The position numbers and the translations under genes were made by a program. Under the pieces are notes generated by a model. The model saw only the letters and a program-made list of their open reading frames with translations. It was not told the origin of the DNA and did no database searches. This document shows, piece after piece, positions 17,566-26,662 of a stretch of DNA of 64,000 bases. Origin of the DNA: Novosphingopyxis baekryungensis DSM 16222 (GTDB taxonomy: Bacteria > Pseudomonadota > Alphaproteobacteria > Sphingomonadales > Sphingomonadaceae); assembly GCF_000420305.1 (NCBI RefSeq), contig NZ_ATUR01000002.1, positions 248,001 to 312,000 on the forward strand, given 5' to 3'. The first letter of the stretch is position 1; each line of letters begins with the position of its first letter.

Positions 17566-19524
17566 TTATTCCTCCTCAAACAGCTCGGCCAGCTGCTCGA
17601 TCATCGTGCCGCCCAGCTGCTCGGCATCCATGATGGTCACGGCGCGCTTGTAATAGCGGGTCACATCATGGCCGATGCCGATGGCGACGAGCTGCACAGG
17701 ACTGCGCGTCTCGATCCAGTCGATCACCTTGCGCAGATGCTGTTCCAGATAGGCACCATGATTGACCGACAGTGTGCTGTCATCCACCGGCGCGCCGTCC
17801 GATATCACCATCATGATGCGGCGTTCCTCGGGCCGCGCGATCATGCGGCTGTGCGCCCAGAGCAGCGCCTCGCCGTCGATATTTTCCTTCAGCAGCCCTT
17901 CGCGCATCATCAGGCCGAGATTGCGCTTGGCCCGGCGCCACGGCTCGTCGGCTTTCTTGTAGATGATATGGCGCAGATCGTTGAGGCGGCCGGGCGAGGC
18001 CGGGCGATCGGCGTTGAGCCAATCCTCGCGCGACTGGCCGCCCTTCCAGGCGCGGGTGGTGAAGCCGAGAATCTCGGTCTTCACACCGCACCGTTCCAGC
18101 GTACGCGCCAGGATCTCGGCGCTGACGGCGGCGATGCCGATGGGTCGCCCGCGCATGGAGCCGGAATTGTCGATCAGCAGGGTGACGATGGTGTCGCGAA
18201 ACTCGGTCTCGCGCTCGCTCTTGTAACTGAGCGAATGGCCGGGGCTCACGACCACGCGGGCCAGCCGCGCGGCATCCAGCAGGCCCTCTTCCTGATCGAA
18301 ATCCCAGCTGCGGTTCTGCTGCGCCATCAGGCGGCGCTGCAGGCGATGGGCCAATTTGGTGACGGTGCCCTGCAGATTGGCGAGCTGCTGATCGAGGAAC
18401 TGGCGCAGGCGGGTGAGCTCTTCCTCATCAACCAGATCGGCGGCCTCCACGATCTCGTCGAACCGGTCGGTCCAGACGTCATAGCCGAGATCGGGCGACT
18501 GGTCCCAGTTGGGGCGGTTGGGGCGGACGGGCTGCATGCCCTCATCGCCCATATCGCCTTCCATCATCTCGCCATCGTCGTTCATCTCGCCGTCGGTCTG
18601 CTCTTCGCTGTCCCCTTCGGCATTGTCGTCGGATTCGGCGCGCATTTCGGTCTGGCCGCTGTCGCCCTGCTGCTCGTCCTCGTCTTCCTGTTGGTCTTCG
18701 GACAGGTCGTCTTCGTCCTCGTCGCCGCCATCCTCGCCCTGATCGGGTTCGATGTCGCCCTGAGTCAGATCAAGATGTTCCAGCATGGACTGGGTGAGCG
18801 CGGCAAAAGCGCGCTGATCGTCCAGCGCCATGCCCAGCGAATCCAGATCGTCCCCGGCGCGCTCCTCGATCCAGTCCCGCACCATATCCAGCCCGGCCTG
18901 CGCCGCCTTGGGGGCAGGCTGCCCGGTCAGCCGCTCGCGCACGATCAATTGCAGCGCGGTCGACAGCGGCACATCGTCGCGCGATTTCGCGCGCGTGATG
19001 GCATCGGAGCGCAGCCGCTGCTCCAGCGCAGCGGCCAGATTGTTGCCGACGCCTTCCATGCCGCGCGATCCCAGCGCGTCGATACGGGCATTCTCCACCG
19101 CATCGAACGCTGCCGACGCCACCGCTTCGGGCGGGCGGGCGGCGGCGTGGGCGGAGGCATCGTGATGGCGCATGCGCAGCGCGAACTGATCGGCATAGCC
19201 GCGCGCCTCGGCAATCTGCTCGGGCGGCAGATCGCGCGCGGGCATGGGCAGCTTCATATGGCCGCGCGATGCAGATGGCGCATCGGCGGTCCACGCCACG
19301 TCCAGCTCGGCATCATGGGCCATGGCGCGTGCGCAGCCGGCCAGCGCGGACTTCAGATCGTCAAGGCGGGTACGGTCGGTGATAAGGCGCGCTCGCTTAC
19401 TGGCCTGCCGCCACGCTTTCGGGCAGATCCTTGCCGAAGACGCGCTGATAATATTCGGCGACCAGCTGACGCTCGGCCTCATCGCATTTGTTGAGGAAGC
19501 TGAGGCGGAAGGCGAAGCCGACAT
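17566..19524 (-). CDS. cobT: Cobaltochelatase-type CobT subunit (VWA domain)
   Basis: Up to 652 aa. CobT partners CobS and CobN in aerobic cobalt insertion into hydrogenobyrinate diamide. The N-terminal third is helical ('[20 protein letters not shown]'). A long acidic linker (about 260-330, rich in D/E/Q) precedes a VWA domain with the MIDAS motif 'DNSGSMRG' and 'ISDGAPVDD'. The start is unclear: about 45 codons before 19383 overlap cobS and do not look like CobT, and the first family-like residues follow an ATC codon. No cobN or other corrin biosynthesis gene is in this window, so its role here is uncertain. Confidence 0.9.
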   Translation of the reverse strand: MSASPSASASSTNAMRPSVSWSPNIISASSARICPKAWRQASKRARLITDRTRLDDLKSALAGCARAMAHDAELDVAWTADAPSASRGHMKLPMPARDLPPEQIAEARGYADQFALRMRHHDASAHAAARPPEAVASAAFDAVENARIDALGSRGMEGVGNNLAAALEQRLRSDAITRAKSRDDVPLSTALQLIVRERLTGQPAPKAAQAGLDMVRDWIEERAGDDLDSLGMALDDQRAFAALTQSMLEHLDLTQGDIEPDQGEDGGDEDEDDLSEDQQEDEDEQQGDSGQTEMRAESDDNAEGDSEEQTDGEMNDDGEMMEGDMGDEGMQPVRPNRPNWDQSPDLGYDVWTDRFDEIVEAADLVDEEELTRLRQFLDQQLANLQGTVTKLAHRLQRRLMAQQNRSWDFDQEEGLLDAARLARVVVSPGHSLSYKSERETEFRDTIVTLLIDNSGSMRGRPIGIAAVSAEILARTLERCGVKTEILGFTTRAWKGGQSREDWLNADRPASPGRLNDLRHIIYKKADEPWRRAKRNLGLMMREGLLKENIDGEALLWAHSRMIARPEERRIMMVISDGAPVDDSTLSVNHGAYLEQHLRKVIDWIETRSPVQLVAIGIGHDVTRYYKRAVTIMDAEQLGGTMIEQLAELFEEE

Positions 19525-20389
19525 CGTTGAAGATGGTGGTGTTCTGCGCCCAGCTGATCACGGTGCGCGGGCTCATCACGGTGGAGATATCGCCATTGAC
19601 GAAGCCCTGCCGCGACAGGTCGGCGACCTTGATCATCTTCTGCACGGTGTCTTCCGGCGTATCGCTCACCTTGCTCAGCACCACCTTGGCTTCGGTCGCG
19701 GCGGGCAGATAGTTGAGCGTGATCACGATGTTCCAGCGGTCCATCTGGCCCTGGTTGATCTGCTGCGTGCCGTGATACAGCCCGCTGGTATCGCCCAGAC
19801 CCACGGTGTTGGCGGTGGCGAACATGCGGAAATATTTGTTCGGGCGGATGACGCGGTTCTGATCCAGCAGGGTCAGCTTGCCCTCGGTCTCTAGCACGCG
19901 CTGGATCACGAACATCACGTCCGGGCGGCCGGCGTCATATTCGTCGAACACCAGCGCGGTGGGGGTCTGCAGCGCCCAGGGCAGCAAGCCTTCGCGAAAT
20001 TCGGTGACCTGCTGGCCGTCCTTCAGCACAATGGCATCGCGCCCCACCAGATCGATGCGGCTGATATGCGCATCCAGATTGATGCGGATGCACGGCCAGT
20101 TGAGGCGCGCGGCCACCTGTTCGATATGGGTCGATTTGCCCGTGCCGTGATAGCCCTGCACCATCACGCGGCGGTTATAGGCAAAGCCCGCCAGGATCGC
20201 CGCGGTGGTATCCGGATCGAACACATAGCTCGGGTCCAGATCGGGCACGCGCTCGTCCGCCTCGCTGAAGGCGGGCACCTGCATGTCGAACGGAATGCCG
20301 AACAGCTCTTTCGCATCGACCATCTTGTCGGGCGCATCCATCACCGTATCGGCGCGGCTGTCGGGCTGGGAGTTTGGCAAGTCGGTCAT
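19397..20389 (-). CDS. cobS: Cobaltochelatase-type CobS subunit (AAA+ ATPase)
   Basis: 330 aa from the ATG at 20389 ([14 protein letters not shown]). It is a MoxR-like AAA+ ATPase with Walker A 'GYHGTGKST', Walker B '[10 protein letters not shown]' and the sensor stretch '[14 protein letters not shown]'. The N-terminal '[11 protein letters not shown]' is the CobS signature. CobS and CobT form the ATP-driven part of the cobalt chelatase. It overlaps the 5' part of cobT on the same strand. Length and motifs are normal. Pairing with CobT is certain; the CobN partner is not visible here. Confidence 0.95.
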   Translation of the reverse strand: MTDLPNSQPDSRADTVMDAPDKMVDAKELFGIPFDMQVPAFSEADERVPDLDPSYVFDPDTTAAILAGFAYNRRVMVQGYHGTGKSTHIEQVAARLNWPCIRINLDAHISRIDLVGRDAIVLKDGQQVTEFREGLLPWALQTPTALVFDEYDAGRPDVMFVIQRVLETEGKLTLLDQNRVIRPNKYFRMFATANTVGLGDTSGLYHGTQQINQGQMDRWNIVITLNYLPAATEAKVVLSKVSDTPEDTVQKMIKVADLSRQGFVNGDISTVMSPRTVISWAQNTTIFNDVGFAFRLSFLNKCDEAERQLVAEYYQRVFGKDLPESVAAGQ

Positions 20390-20483
20390 GGAAATTCCTG
20401 GCGCGGGGGAGAGTCGAAAGAAGGAGGTAAAGGTTGAGGTTTCAGGTTGCAACGCATCAGGGCGCTGCAATGTCCGTCGCCGT

Positions 20484-21176
20484 TCAAAAGTCGCTGCTTG
20501 CTGCGCCGAAACAGTCGGCAAAACGCATGGCGAAATCGAGATCGCCCTCCACGCTGAGCTGGTCGGCAGCGGCCAGCATGGCCTCTTCGCCTTCCCCGAA
20601 CAGCCATCCGGCCAGCACGTCCGGCGCGCCGGCGATGGAGACGCGCCACCGGTCCGGCGTGCCGCGCGCGAGGCGGATGTCCTCACCATCCTTGGTCCAC
20701 GAAAAATCCTCGCCATCCAGCGTCAGGCGGATGGTGCCCTCCAGCGGCGCGGCCGCCGCGCCGTCGATCATGCTGCGCAGCGTCAGCAGCAGGGCGGTGG
20801 CGCTGAGCGGGCGGCGGTGATCATGGCCGGGCGAGCGTGCACCCCATTGGCCCATCGCGTCGAACAGCGGCAGCGCGGCGTGGCCCCAGCGTGTCAGTTC
20901 ATAGACCGGCACGGAGGCGGGCGGCGGCAAGGTGGCGCGGCGCAGAACGCCCCCCGCCTCCAGCGACCCCAGCCGCTGGGTCAGCAGATTGGCGCTGATG
21001 CCGTTGATGCTGTTCTTGAGATCGCCGAAGCGGCGCGGCCCCAGCATCAGCTCGCGCATCACCGGCAGGGCCCAGCGCTGGCCGATGATATCCATCGCAT
21101 GCGTGGCGGCGCAGCCTTCATCATAGCGGCGGCTGGCCGGTTTGCGGGGGGCGGTGGTTAGCTTTTCTGATGTCAT
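20484..21176 (-). CDS. HxlR-family regulator with a C-terminal SCP2-like domain
   Basis: 230 aa from the ATG at 21176 ([10 protein letters not shown]). Residues 15-125 are HxlR-type winged helix ('[20 protein letters not shown]', '[21 protein letters not shown]', '[12 protein letters not shown]'). Unlike the common ~120-residue HxlR, it carries about 100 extra residues ('[15 protein letters not shown]', '[10 protein letters not shown]', '[15 protein letters not shown]') resembling a sterol-carrier (SCP2) fold, which may bind a hydrophobic ligand. It is divergent from a GST gene starting at 21320, the usual layout for a regulator and its target. Confidence 0.85.
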   Translation of the reverse strand: MTSEKLTTAPRKPASRRYDEGCAATHAMDIIGQRWALPVMRELMLGPRRFGDLKNSINGISANLLTQRLGSLEAGGVLRRATLPPPASVPVYELTRWGHAALPLFDAMGQWGARSPGHDHRRPLSATALLLTLRSMIDGAAAAPLEGTIRLTLDGEDFSWTKDGEDIRLARGTPDRWRVSIAGAPDVLAGWLFGEGEEAMLAAADQLSVEGDLDFAMRFADCFGAASSDF

Positions 21177-21319
21177 GCTTAGCGGAATAGAACCGCTGCC
21201 ATGCCGGCGGCAAGCCATCCGGTCCATCTTTCCGGCGTTGCACGTGCCGCGGCAGGGGCGCATGACGGGGGCGGCAGAGGAGCGGCCAATCGCTCCCGCC
21301 GTGACAGGAGAGATGCCCG

Positions 21320-21976
21320 ATGATCCAGCTTTATGGCCACCGCTTCGCCGCCTTTGTATGGAAACCGCTGATTGCGCTGTACGAGCGATCCGTCCCGTTC
21401 GATTTTCGCATGGTCGATGCCGGCCATCCGGACAACAGCGCAGCGGTGATGGACATGGCCCCCGCCGGGCAGTTTCCGATCCTGGTCGATGGGGACCGCA
21501 CCGTGCTCGAAAGCTCGTCCATCGTGGAATATCTGGATGCCGCGCAGGGGTCTGCCGGGCCGATGATCCCTGCCGATGCGCTGAAAGCCGTGGAAGCGCG
21601 GCAGATGGACGGGTTGTTCGACGATTATATTGCCGCGCCGATGCAGATCATCACCGGCGATGCCGCGCGGGACGCGGCGCAGCGCGATGCCCATGGCGTG
21701 GCGCAGGCACGGGCCAAGCTGGACAAGGCCTATCGGTGGTTCGACCAGTGGATGGCAGAGCGCGACTGGGCCGCCGCCGGGCGCTTCACCCTGGCCGATT
21801 GCGCCGCCGCGCCCGCGCTTTTCTATGCCGACTGGGCGCATCCGATAGCGGACGATTGCACCGCCTTGCGCGATTATCGCGCGCGCTTGCTGGCGCGGCC
21901 ATCGGTGGCCCGCGTGGTGGATGAGGCGCGGCCCTTCCGGCATCTTTTTCCGCTCGGCGCGCCGGACCGGGACTGA
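21320..21976 (+). CDS. Glutathione S-transferase family protein
   Basis: 218 aa. The thioredoxin-like half reads 'IQLYGHRFAAFVWKPLIALYE', 'MAPAGQFPILVDGDRTVLESSSIVEYLD', with the cis-Pro in QFPIL and the E-S-S glutathione contact. The helical half ends with 'AAAGRFTLADCAAAPALFYADW'. It is likely a cytosolic detoxification enzyme. A divergent HxlR gene with a ligand-binding-like domain lies 143 bp away and is the likely regulator. The substrate is unknown. Confidence 0.88.
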   Translation: MIQLYGHRFAAFVWKPLIALYERSVPFDFRMVDAGHPDNSAAVMDMAPAGQFPILVDGDRTVLESSSIVEYLDAAQGSAGPMIPADALKAVEARQMDGLFDDYIAAPMQIITGDAARDAAQRDAHGVAQARAKLDKAYRWFDQWMAERDWAAAGRFTLADCAAAPALFYADWAHPIADDCTALRDYRARLLARPSVARVVDEARPFRHLFPLGAPDRD

Positions 21977-21996
21977 GGCAGCGCAACAGCGGCGGC

Positions 21997-22587
21997 TCAG
22001 CTGAAGGCGGGGCTTTTCTTCAGCCGCTCATAGGCCTTGATCGCCGTCTGCAGCTTGTCCTCATGGCTGCGGTCCCCGCCATTGCGATCGGGGTGATAGC
22101 GGCGCACCAGCTCCGAATAGCGGCGGCGGATGGTCTTGCGGTCCGCGTCATGGGCAAGGCCCAGCGTCTTGAGCGCGCGCGCATCGGCATCGCTGAGCGG
22201 TGTGCCTTCCGGCGTGGCGCGCGACATGGTGCGGCGGAAGCGCGCGCCGATGGCGTCCAGCGGATCATCGAAATCCTGCCAGCGCGGCGGCGGCGATGCG
22301 CCCGCGCCCCAGGACCGCGTGCTGTAATAGCCGCCCATGGGGGACTGGGCGTGATAGATCTCGTCCGCGCCCATGCCGTCGAAAAAATCATAGCCCGCAT
22401 TGAACGCGCGGACATGGTCCAGGCACAGCCAGCGCCACTGGCCCGGCCCATCGCCGCCATGGCCGCCGGGCGGCGGCGCGCGAAACTCGCCCGCCTCGTC
22501 GCAGGCCGGGTGGTCGCACAGGCGCTGGCCGTCGCCCACTCGTCCATGGAAGCGATCGCGGCGGGTACGATGGGAATTGGAAGACAT
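21997..22587 (-). CDS. J-domain (DnaJ-like) protein
   Basis: 196 aa from the ATG at 22587 (MSSNSHRTRRDRF). The J domain is at the C-terminus (about residues 130-192): 'DARALKTLGLAHDADRKTIRRRYSELVRRYHPDRNGGD', with the HPD tripeptide needed to stimulate an Hsp70 ATPase. The N-terminal half has two possible metal-binding Cys positions ('RLCDHPACDEAGEFRAP' and 'WLCLDHVRAFN') typical of this alphaproteobacterial family. It is divergent from the bolA gene and convergent with the GST at 21320. Confidence 0.93.
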   Translation of the reverse strand: MSSNSHRTRRDRFHGRVGDGQRLCDHPACDEAGEFRAPPPGGHGGDGPGQWRWLCLDHVRAFNAGYDFFDGMGADEIYHAQSPMGGYYSTRSWGAGASPPPRWQDFDDPLDAIGARFRRTMSRATPEGTPLSDADARALKTLGLAHDADRKTIRRRYSELVRRYHPDRNGGDRSHEDKLQTAIKAYERLKKSPAFS

Positions 22588-22642
22588 GAGGTAGAGAAGC
22601 GCGGCCTTTGGGAATGCTGGGAAGCGGGCTATATAGGCAGGC

Positions 22643-22927
22643 ATGACACAGGATTCAAAAGGGCCGGTACAGGCCGAGATCGAAACCCGCCTGAGCGCGG
22701 CCCTATCGCCCACCCATCTGGCCGTCAGCAATGACAGCGCGCAGCATCGCGGCCATGCCGGGGACGACGGATCGGGCGAAAGCCATTTTTCGGTGGTGGT
22801 GGAAAGCGCCGCATTCGAAGGCAAGACCCGCGTGGAACGGCAGCGCATGGTCAACCGCGCGCTGGGCGATCTGATGGACGAGAGGGTGCACGCCATGCAG
22901 ATCAAGGCCCGCGCGCCGGGCGAATAG
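22643..22927 (+). CDS. BolA family protein
   Basis: 94 aa. The class II KH-like fold shows 'IETRLSAALSPTHLAVSNDSAQH' and 'SHFSVVVESAAFEGKTRVERQRMVNRALGDLM', including the conserved S/H residues and the 'R..R...V...L' helix. BolA proteins work with monothiol glutaredoxins in Fe-S and iron regulation. The divergent J-domain gene is a frequent neighbour in sphingomonads and related genomes. A GST gene follows 63 bp downstream. Confidence 0.93.
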   Translation: MTQDSKGPVQAEIETRLSAALSPTHLAVSNDSAQHRGHAGDDGSGESHFSVVVESAAFEGKTRVERQRMVNRALGDLMDERVHAMQIKARAPGE

Positions 22928-22990
22928 CCGGAACGCCCGCCGCGCCCGCCCATTCTCCTTGCATTCCCCAAGCAAAGGAGCGCGCAGCTT

Positions 22991-23698
22991 ATGTCTTACG
23001 ATCTGTGGTATTGGCCCAGCATTCAGGGGCGCGGCGAATTCGTCCGGCTCGCGCTGGAGGCTGCCGAGATTGCCTATACCGACCGTGCGCGGGAGGACGG
23101 TGCCGAGGCGCTGCTGGACGATATGGACGCGCGCACCGGCATCAAGCCCTATGCGCCGCCCTATCTGGTCGATGGCGATCTGTGCATTGCGCAGACCGCG
23201 CATATCCTCAGCTGGCTGGGCGCGAAACATGGCTTCTGCGGAGCGGACGAGCGCGAGACGCTGGGGCTGATCCAGCTGCAACTGGTCGTCACCGATATCG
23301 TGGCCGAGGCGCATGACACGCACCATCCCGTCGCGACCGGCGATTATTATGACGAGCAGAAGGATGAGGCAAAGCGCGCCGCCAAGGGCTTTCGCGATGA
23401 GCGCATGCCCAAATATTTCGATCATTTCGAAAGCGCGCTGAGCGCCAGCACCGGCCCCTTCGTCACCGGCGCATCGTGGAGCCATGTCGATACCTCGCTG
23501 TTCCAGCTTGTGCGCGGGCTGCAATATGCCTTTCCCAGGCGCATGGCCGCGCTGCTGCCCGATTATCCCAAACTTGCCGCCTGCGCCGACGCGGTCGAGG
23601 CGCTGCCCGGCATCCGCGCCTATCTCGACAGGGACCGGCGGATAGCCTTCAACGAAGACGGCATCTTCCGGCATTATCCGGAGCTTGATGAAGCATGA
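22991..23698 (+). CDS. Glutathione S-transferase, sigma-like
   Basis: 235 aa. It begins 'MSYDLWYWPSIQGRGEFVRLALE', the tyrosine-type GST N-terminus with the activating Tyr and the R-G-E-F/x-R helix seen in sigma-like GSTs, followed by 'YAPPYLVDGDLCIAQTAHILSWLG'. An AGGAG-like site lies upstream (GCAAAGGAG). Its stop overlaps the pirin gene start by ATGA, so GST and pirin are probably made together. It is the third GST gene within about 10 kb. Confidence 0.88.
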   Translation: MSYDLWYWPSIQGRGEFVRLALEAAEIAYTDRAREDGAEALLDDMDARTGIKPYAPPYLVDGDLCIAQTAHILSWLGAKHGFCGADERETLGLIQLQLVVTDIVAEAHDTHHPVATGDYYDEQKDEAKRAAKGFRDERMPKYFDHFESALSASTGPFVTGASWSHVDTSLFQLVRGLQYAFPRRMAALLPDYPKLAACADAVEALPGIRAYLDRDRRIAFNEDGIFRHYPELDEA

Positions 23699-24609
23699 GC
23701 GACATGACCCTGCAGACGATCACACCGACCACCCATGATCTGGGTGACTTCAAGGTCAGGCGCACCTTGCCATCGCGGGCGCGCACCATGGTGGGGCCGT
23801 TCATTTTCGTCGATCAGTTCGGTCCCGCGCAATTCGATCTGGGCGGCGGGATGGACGTGCGGCCGCATCCGCATATCAACCTGTCGACCGTGACCTATCT
23901 GTTCGAAGGCGCGATCGATCATCGCGATTCGATCGGCACCTTTGCCACCATCCGCCCCGGCGCGGTGAACCTCATGACGGCGGGCAGCGGCATCGCGCAT
24001 TCGGAGCGCTCGCCGGATGCCGAGCGGCAGCGCGCCGACGGCAGCGGAATGGGCCGCATTTCCGGCATGCAGACATGGCTCGCGCTGCCCGATGGAAAGG
24101 AAGAGCTGCCGCCCGCCTTCCAGCATGTCGGCGCGGACGATCTGCCGATGCTTCGCGATACCGGCGTGGAGGCGCGCATCATCATGGGATCGCTGTGGGG
24201 CCAGAGCGCGCCGACCACGCAGCATGCCGAGACGATCTACGCCGATATCCTGCTCGATGCCGGAGCCTGCGTACCGATCGAGGCGGCGGCAGACGAGCGC
24301 GCGGTGCTGGTGGCGCTGGGTGATGCCACGCTGGACGGCGATGCGCTGGAGCGGCACACGCTCTATGTGCTGGCGCCCGGTCAGGCCATGACGCTGAAGG
24401 CCGCCAGCGATGCGCGGGTCATGCTGCTGGGGGGCGAGGCGTTCACCACGCCGCGCCACGTCTGGTGGAATTTCGTCAGCAGCTCGCGCGATCGCATTCG
24501 GCAGGCCGGCGAGGATTGGAAATCGGGCGCATTCGATGCGGTGCCCGGCGACACCGAAGAACATATCCCGCTTCCGGATGGACAGCCCAAAACAGTCAGC
24601 TATCCTTGA
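23695..24609 (+). CDS. Pirin family protein (bicupin)
   Basis: 304 aa. The N-terminal cupin has 'FIFVDQFGPAQFDLG', 'DVRPHPHINLSTVTYLFEGAIDHRDS' and 'VNLMTAGSGIAHSE'; the histidines of HPHI and the H..E of AHSE are the metal ligands of pirin. The second cupin (about 190-270) retains 'LLLGGEAF'. Some pirins oxidise quercetin-type substrates and others bind transcription factors, so the role is open. It is coupled to the upstream GST by a 4-nt overlap. Confidence 0.92.
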   Translation: MSDMTLQTITPTTHDLGDFKVRRTLPSRARTMVGPFIFVDQFGPAQFDLGGGMDVRPHPHINLSTVTYLFEGAIDHRDSIGTFATIRPGAVNLMTAGSGIAHSERSPDAERQRADGSGMGRISGMQTWLALPDGKEELPPAFQHVGADDLPMLRDTGVEARIIMGSLWGQSAPTTQHAETIYADILLDAGACVPIEAAADERAVLVALGDATLDGDALERHTLYVLAPGQAMTLKAASDARVMLLGGEAFTTPRHVWWNFVSSSRDRIRQAGEDWKSGAFDAVPGDTEEHIPLPDGQPKTVSYP

Positions 24610-24636
24610 GCCCAAATAGACCGACAGGAGAGTTTG

Positions 24637-25542
24637 ATGCCCGTTAGCGTGCCCGAATATGAACTGACCCGCCACAGGCTGGCCACCGGCGTGGAGATCG
24701 ACACCGTCGACGTGGGGCCGAAGGATGCGCCGGTGCTGATCTTCCTGCACGGTTTTCCCGAAAGCCACCGGACCTGGCGGCATGAGATCGAACATTTCAG
24801 GGACCGTTTCCGCTGCATCGCGCCGGATCAGCGCGGCTATTGCGGATCGTCCAAGCCGCAGGACGTGGCGAGCTATTCCGCGGACAAGCTGATCGGGGAT
24901 ATCTTTGCGCTGGCCGATGCCTGCGGCGTGGAGACGTTCACCGTGGTCGGCCATGATTGGGGCGGCGCGATCGCCTGGGGCGTGGCGCTGACCGGGCAGG
25001 GCAATGGCCGGGTGGAGCGGCTGGTGATCGCCAATGCGCCGCACCCCTGGCTCTATCAGCGCGCGCTGATCAACAGCCCGCAGCAACGCGAAAGCGCGCA
25101 ATATATCCGCGCTTTCCGCGACACCGACAATGACGAACTGGTGCGCGAACACGGGCTGGTTGGCCTGCTCGCCAAGGCGGTGAAGTGGCAGCGCAGCGAT
25201 GCCATGCCCGATGAGGAACGCGACCGGATGCTGGCCGACTGGAAGGACCGGGATGCCGCCTTCGGCATGCTCAACTGGTATCGCGCCTCGCAGATGTTCG
25301 TGCCCGCGATGGACGAGGATGCGACCATGCCCGATTTCGCCACGCGGGCGTTTCCGAAGATCACGATTCCCACGCTGGTGGTCTGGGCGCTCGACGATCT
25401 GGCGCTGCCGCCGGTCAACACCGATGGCATGGACGATCTGGTGACGGACCTGACGCTGGTGAAAATTCCCGGCAGCGGCCATTTCGTGCCGTGGGAAGCA
25501 CCGGACAAGGTGATCGACGCGATGGACGGATTTCTGGGATAG
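24637..25542 (+). CDS. Alpha/beta hydrolase, epoxide-hydrolase-like
   Basis: 301 aa from the ATG at 24637, preceded by CAGGAG. The oxyanion motif is 'FLHGFPES', the nucleophile is the Asp of 'VVGHDWGGAIAW', the acid is in 'VVWALDDLALP' and the histidine in 'PGSGHFVPWEAPD'. An Asp nucleophile with HGFP is typical of soluble epoxide hydrolases and haloalkanoate dehalogenases rather than serine esterases. The cap domain contains 'FGMLNWYRAS', whose Tyr fits the epoxide-opening residue. It follows pirin and GST genes, consistent with a detoxification cluster. Confidence 0.9.
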   Translation: MPVSVPEYELTRHRLATGVEIDTVDVGPKDAPVLIFLHGFPESHRTWRHEIEHFRDRFRCIAPDQRGYCGSSKPQDVASYSADKLIGDIFALADACGVETFTVVGHDWGGAIAWGVALTGQGNGRVERLVIANAPHPWLYQRALINSPQQRESAQYIRAFRDTDNDELVREHGLVGLLAKAVKWQRSDAMPDEERDRMLADWKDRDAAFGMLNWYRASQMFVPAMDEDATMPDFATRAFPKITIPTLVVWALDDLALPPVNTDGMDDLVTDLTLVKIPGSGHFVPWEAPDKVIDAMDGFLG

Positions 25543-25575
25543 CATGCCTTTCCCGGCGGGGGAGGGCGCTATCTG

Positions 25576-25956
25576 TCAGCCCCGCCACTCCATCCAGGCA
25601 CCATAAGCGTGCGCTGTCGCCAGCAGCCTGGGGTCTTCGCCGCCGGGCCAGTAACGCGCGGTCAGCGCGTGGCCCAGCAGGCTGCGATCCGCCTCCAGCG
25701 ACAGCCATGCGAGCGGACCGTCCGCCCTGCCGCTGCGCCGCTGGATTCCATCGCGCAACGGCAGGGCGTCCGCCAGTGCCGGTCCCTGCCAATCGAGAAC
25801 ATGTCGTCCGGTCTCGGTCGATCGGTCCAGCGCCGCCGCCAGCGCGCCCACGACAGCCGCGGTGATCGGCGCGTCGTTCGCCCGGCAATAGCTCACCTGA
25901 TTGGCGAAAGCGGCCTGCGGGGTGTCTGCAGCCATCATTTCCGGGTCCTGCTTCAT
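25576..25956 (-). pseudogene. DUF2332 gene with a large internal deletion
   Basis: 126 aa. Residues 1-70 ('AFANQVSYCRANDAPITAAVV', 'LDRSTETGRHVLDWQG') match the N-terminus of DUF2332 proteins and residues 85-126 ('PLAWLSLEAD', 'YWPGGEDPRLLATAHAYGAWMEW') match their C-terminus, while the usual ~200 central residues are missing. The frame is kept across the join near 'LPLRDGIQRR'. Full-length members are about 320-350 aa. The simplest reading is an in-frame deletion that left a non-functional remnant; a functional mini-protein is less likely. An alternative ATG at 25938 has a better ribosome site. Confidence 0.7.
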
Positions 25957-25993
25957 TGTGCTTTGATATCCCATTCTCTACATCGCGGCCATC

Positions 25994-26662
25994 ATGGACC
26001 GTCCAATCATCTTCGCCATCCCCAAGGGCCGCATTCTCGATGAGGCGCTGCCCGTCATGAAAGCCGCCGGCATCGAGCCGGAGCCGGGCTTTTTCGACAA
26101 ATCCAACCGCGCGCTGGAATTTGCCACCAATCGCGACGATGTGCGGCTGATCCGCGTGCGGGCCTTCGATGTGGCGACTTTCGTGGCGCATGGCGCGGCG
26201 CAGATCGGCATCGTCGGATCGGACGTGATCGAGGAGTTCGGCTATTCCGAGCTTTATGCGCCCGTCGATCTGGGCATCGGCCAGTGCCGACTGTCGGTGG
26301 CCGAGCCAAAGGATGCCGACCCCGCCGAGGCGCTGAGTGCACTCAGCCATGTGCGCGTCGCCACCAAATATCCGGCGCTGGCCCGCCGCTGGTTCGCCGC
26401 CAAGGGTGTGCAGGCCGAGCTGGTGAAGCTGAATGGCGCGATGGAACTGGCCCCGGCGCTCGGCCTGTCGCGGCGCATCGTCGATCTGGTGTCGACCGGC
26501 AAGACGTTGAAGGAAAACGGGCTGGTCGAAACCGAGACCATCATGGATATCTCCGCCCGCCTCATCGTCAATCGTGCGGCGTTCAAGATGATGTCCGGCA
26601 CGCTGCCCGCATTGGTCGAGCGGTTCCGCGAGATTGCAGGAGCGTCCCGTGAAGCGGCTTGA
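25994..26662 (+). CDS. hisG: ATP phosphoribosyltransferase, short form
   Basis: 222 aa. It catalyses the first step of histidine synthesis, joining PRPP to ATP. '[17 protein letters not shown]' and the PRPP loop '[14 protein letters not shown]' are clear, with '[18 protein letters not shown]' before it. The length fits the short HisG that lacks the C-terminal regulatory ACT-like domain and depends on HisZ; no hisZ is in this window. hisD follows with a 14-nt overlap, so hisG-hisD form an operon. Confidence 0.96.
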   Translation: MDRPIIFAIPKGRILDEALPVMKAAGIEPEPGFFDKSNRALEFATNRDDVRLIRVRAFDVATFVAHGAAQIGIVGSDVIEEFGYSELYAPVDLGIGQCRLSVAEPKDADPAEALSALSHVRVATKYPALARRWFAAKGVQAELVKLNGAMELAPALGLSRRIVDLVSTGKTLKENGLVETETIMDISARLIVNRAAFKMMSGTLPALVERFREIAGASREAA

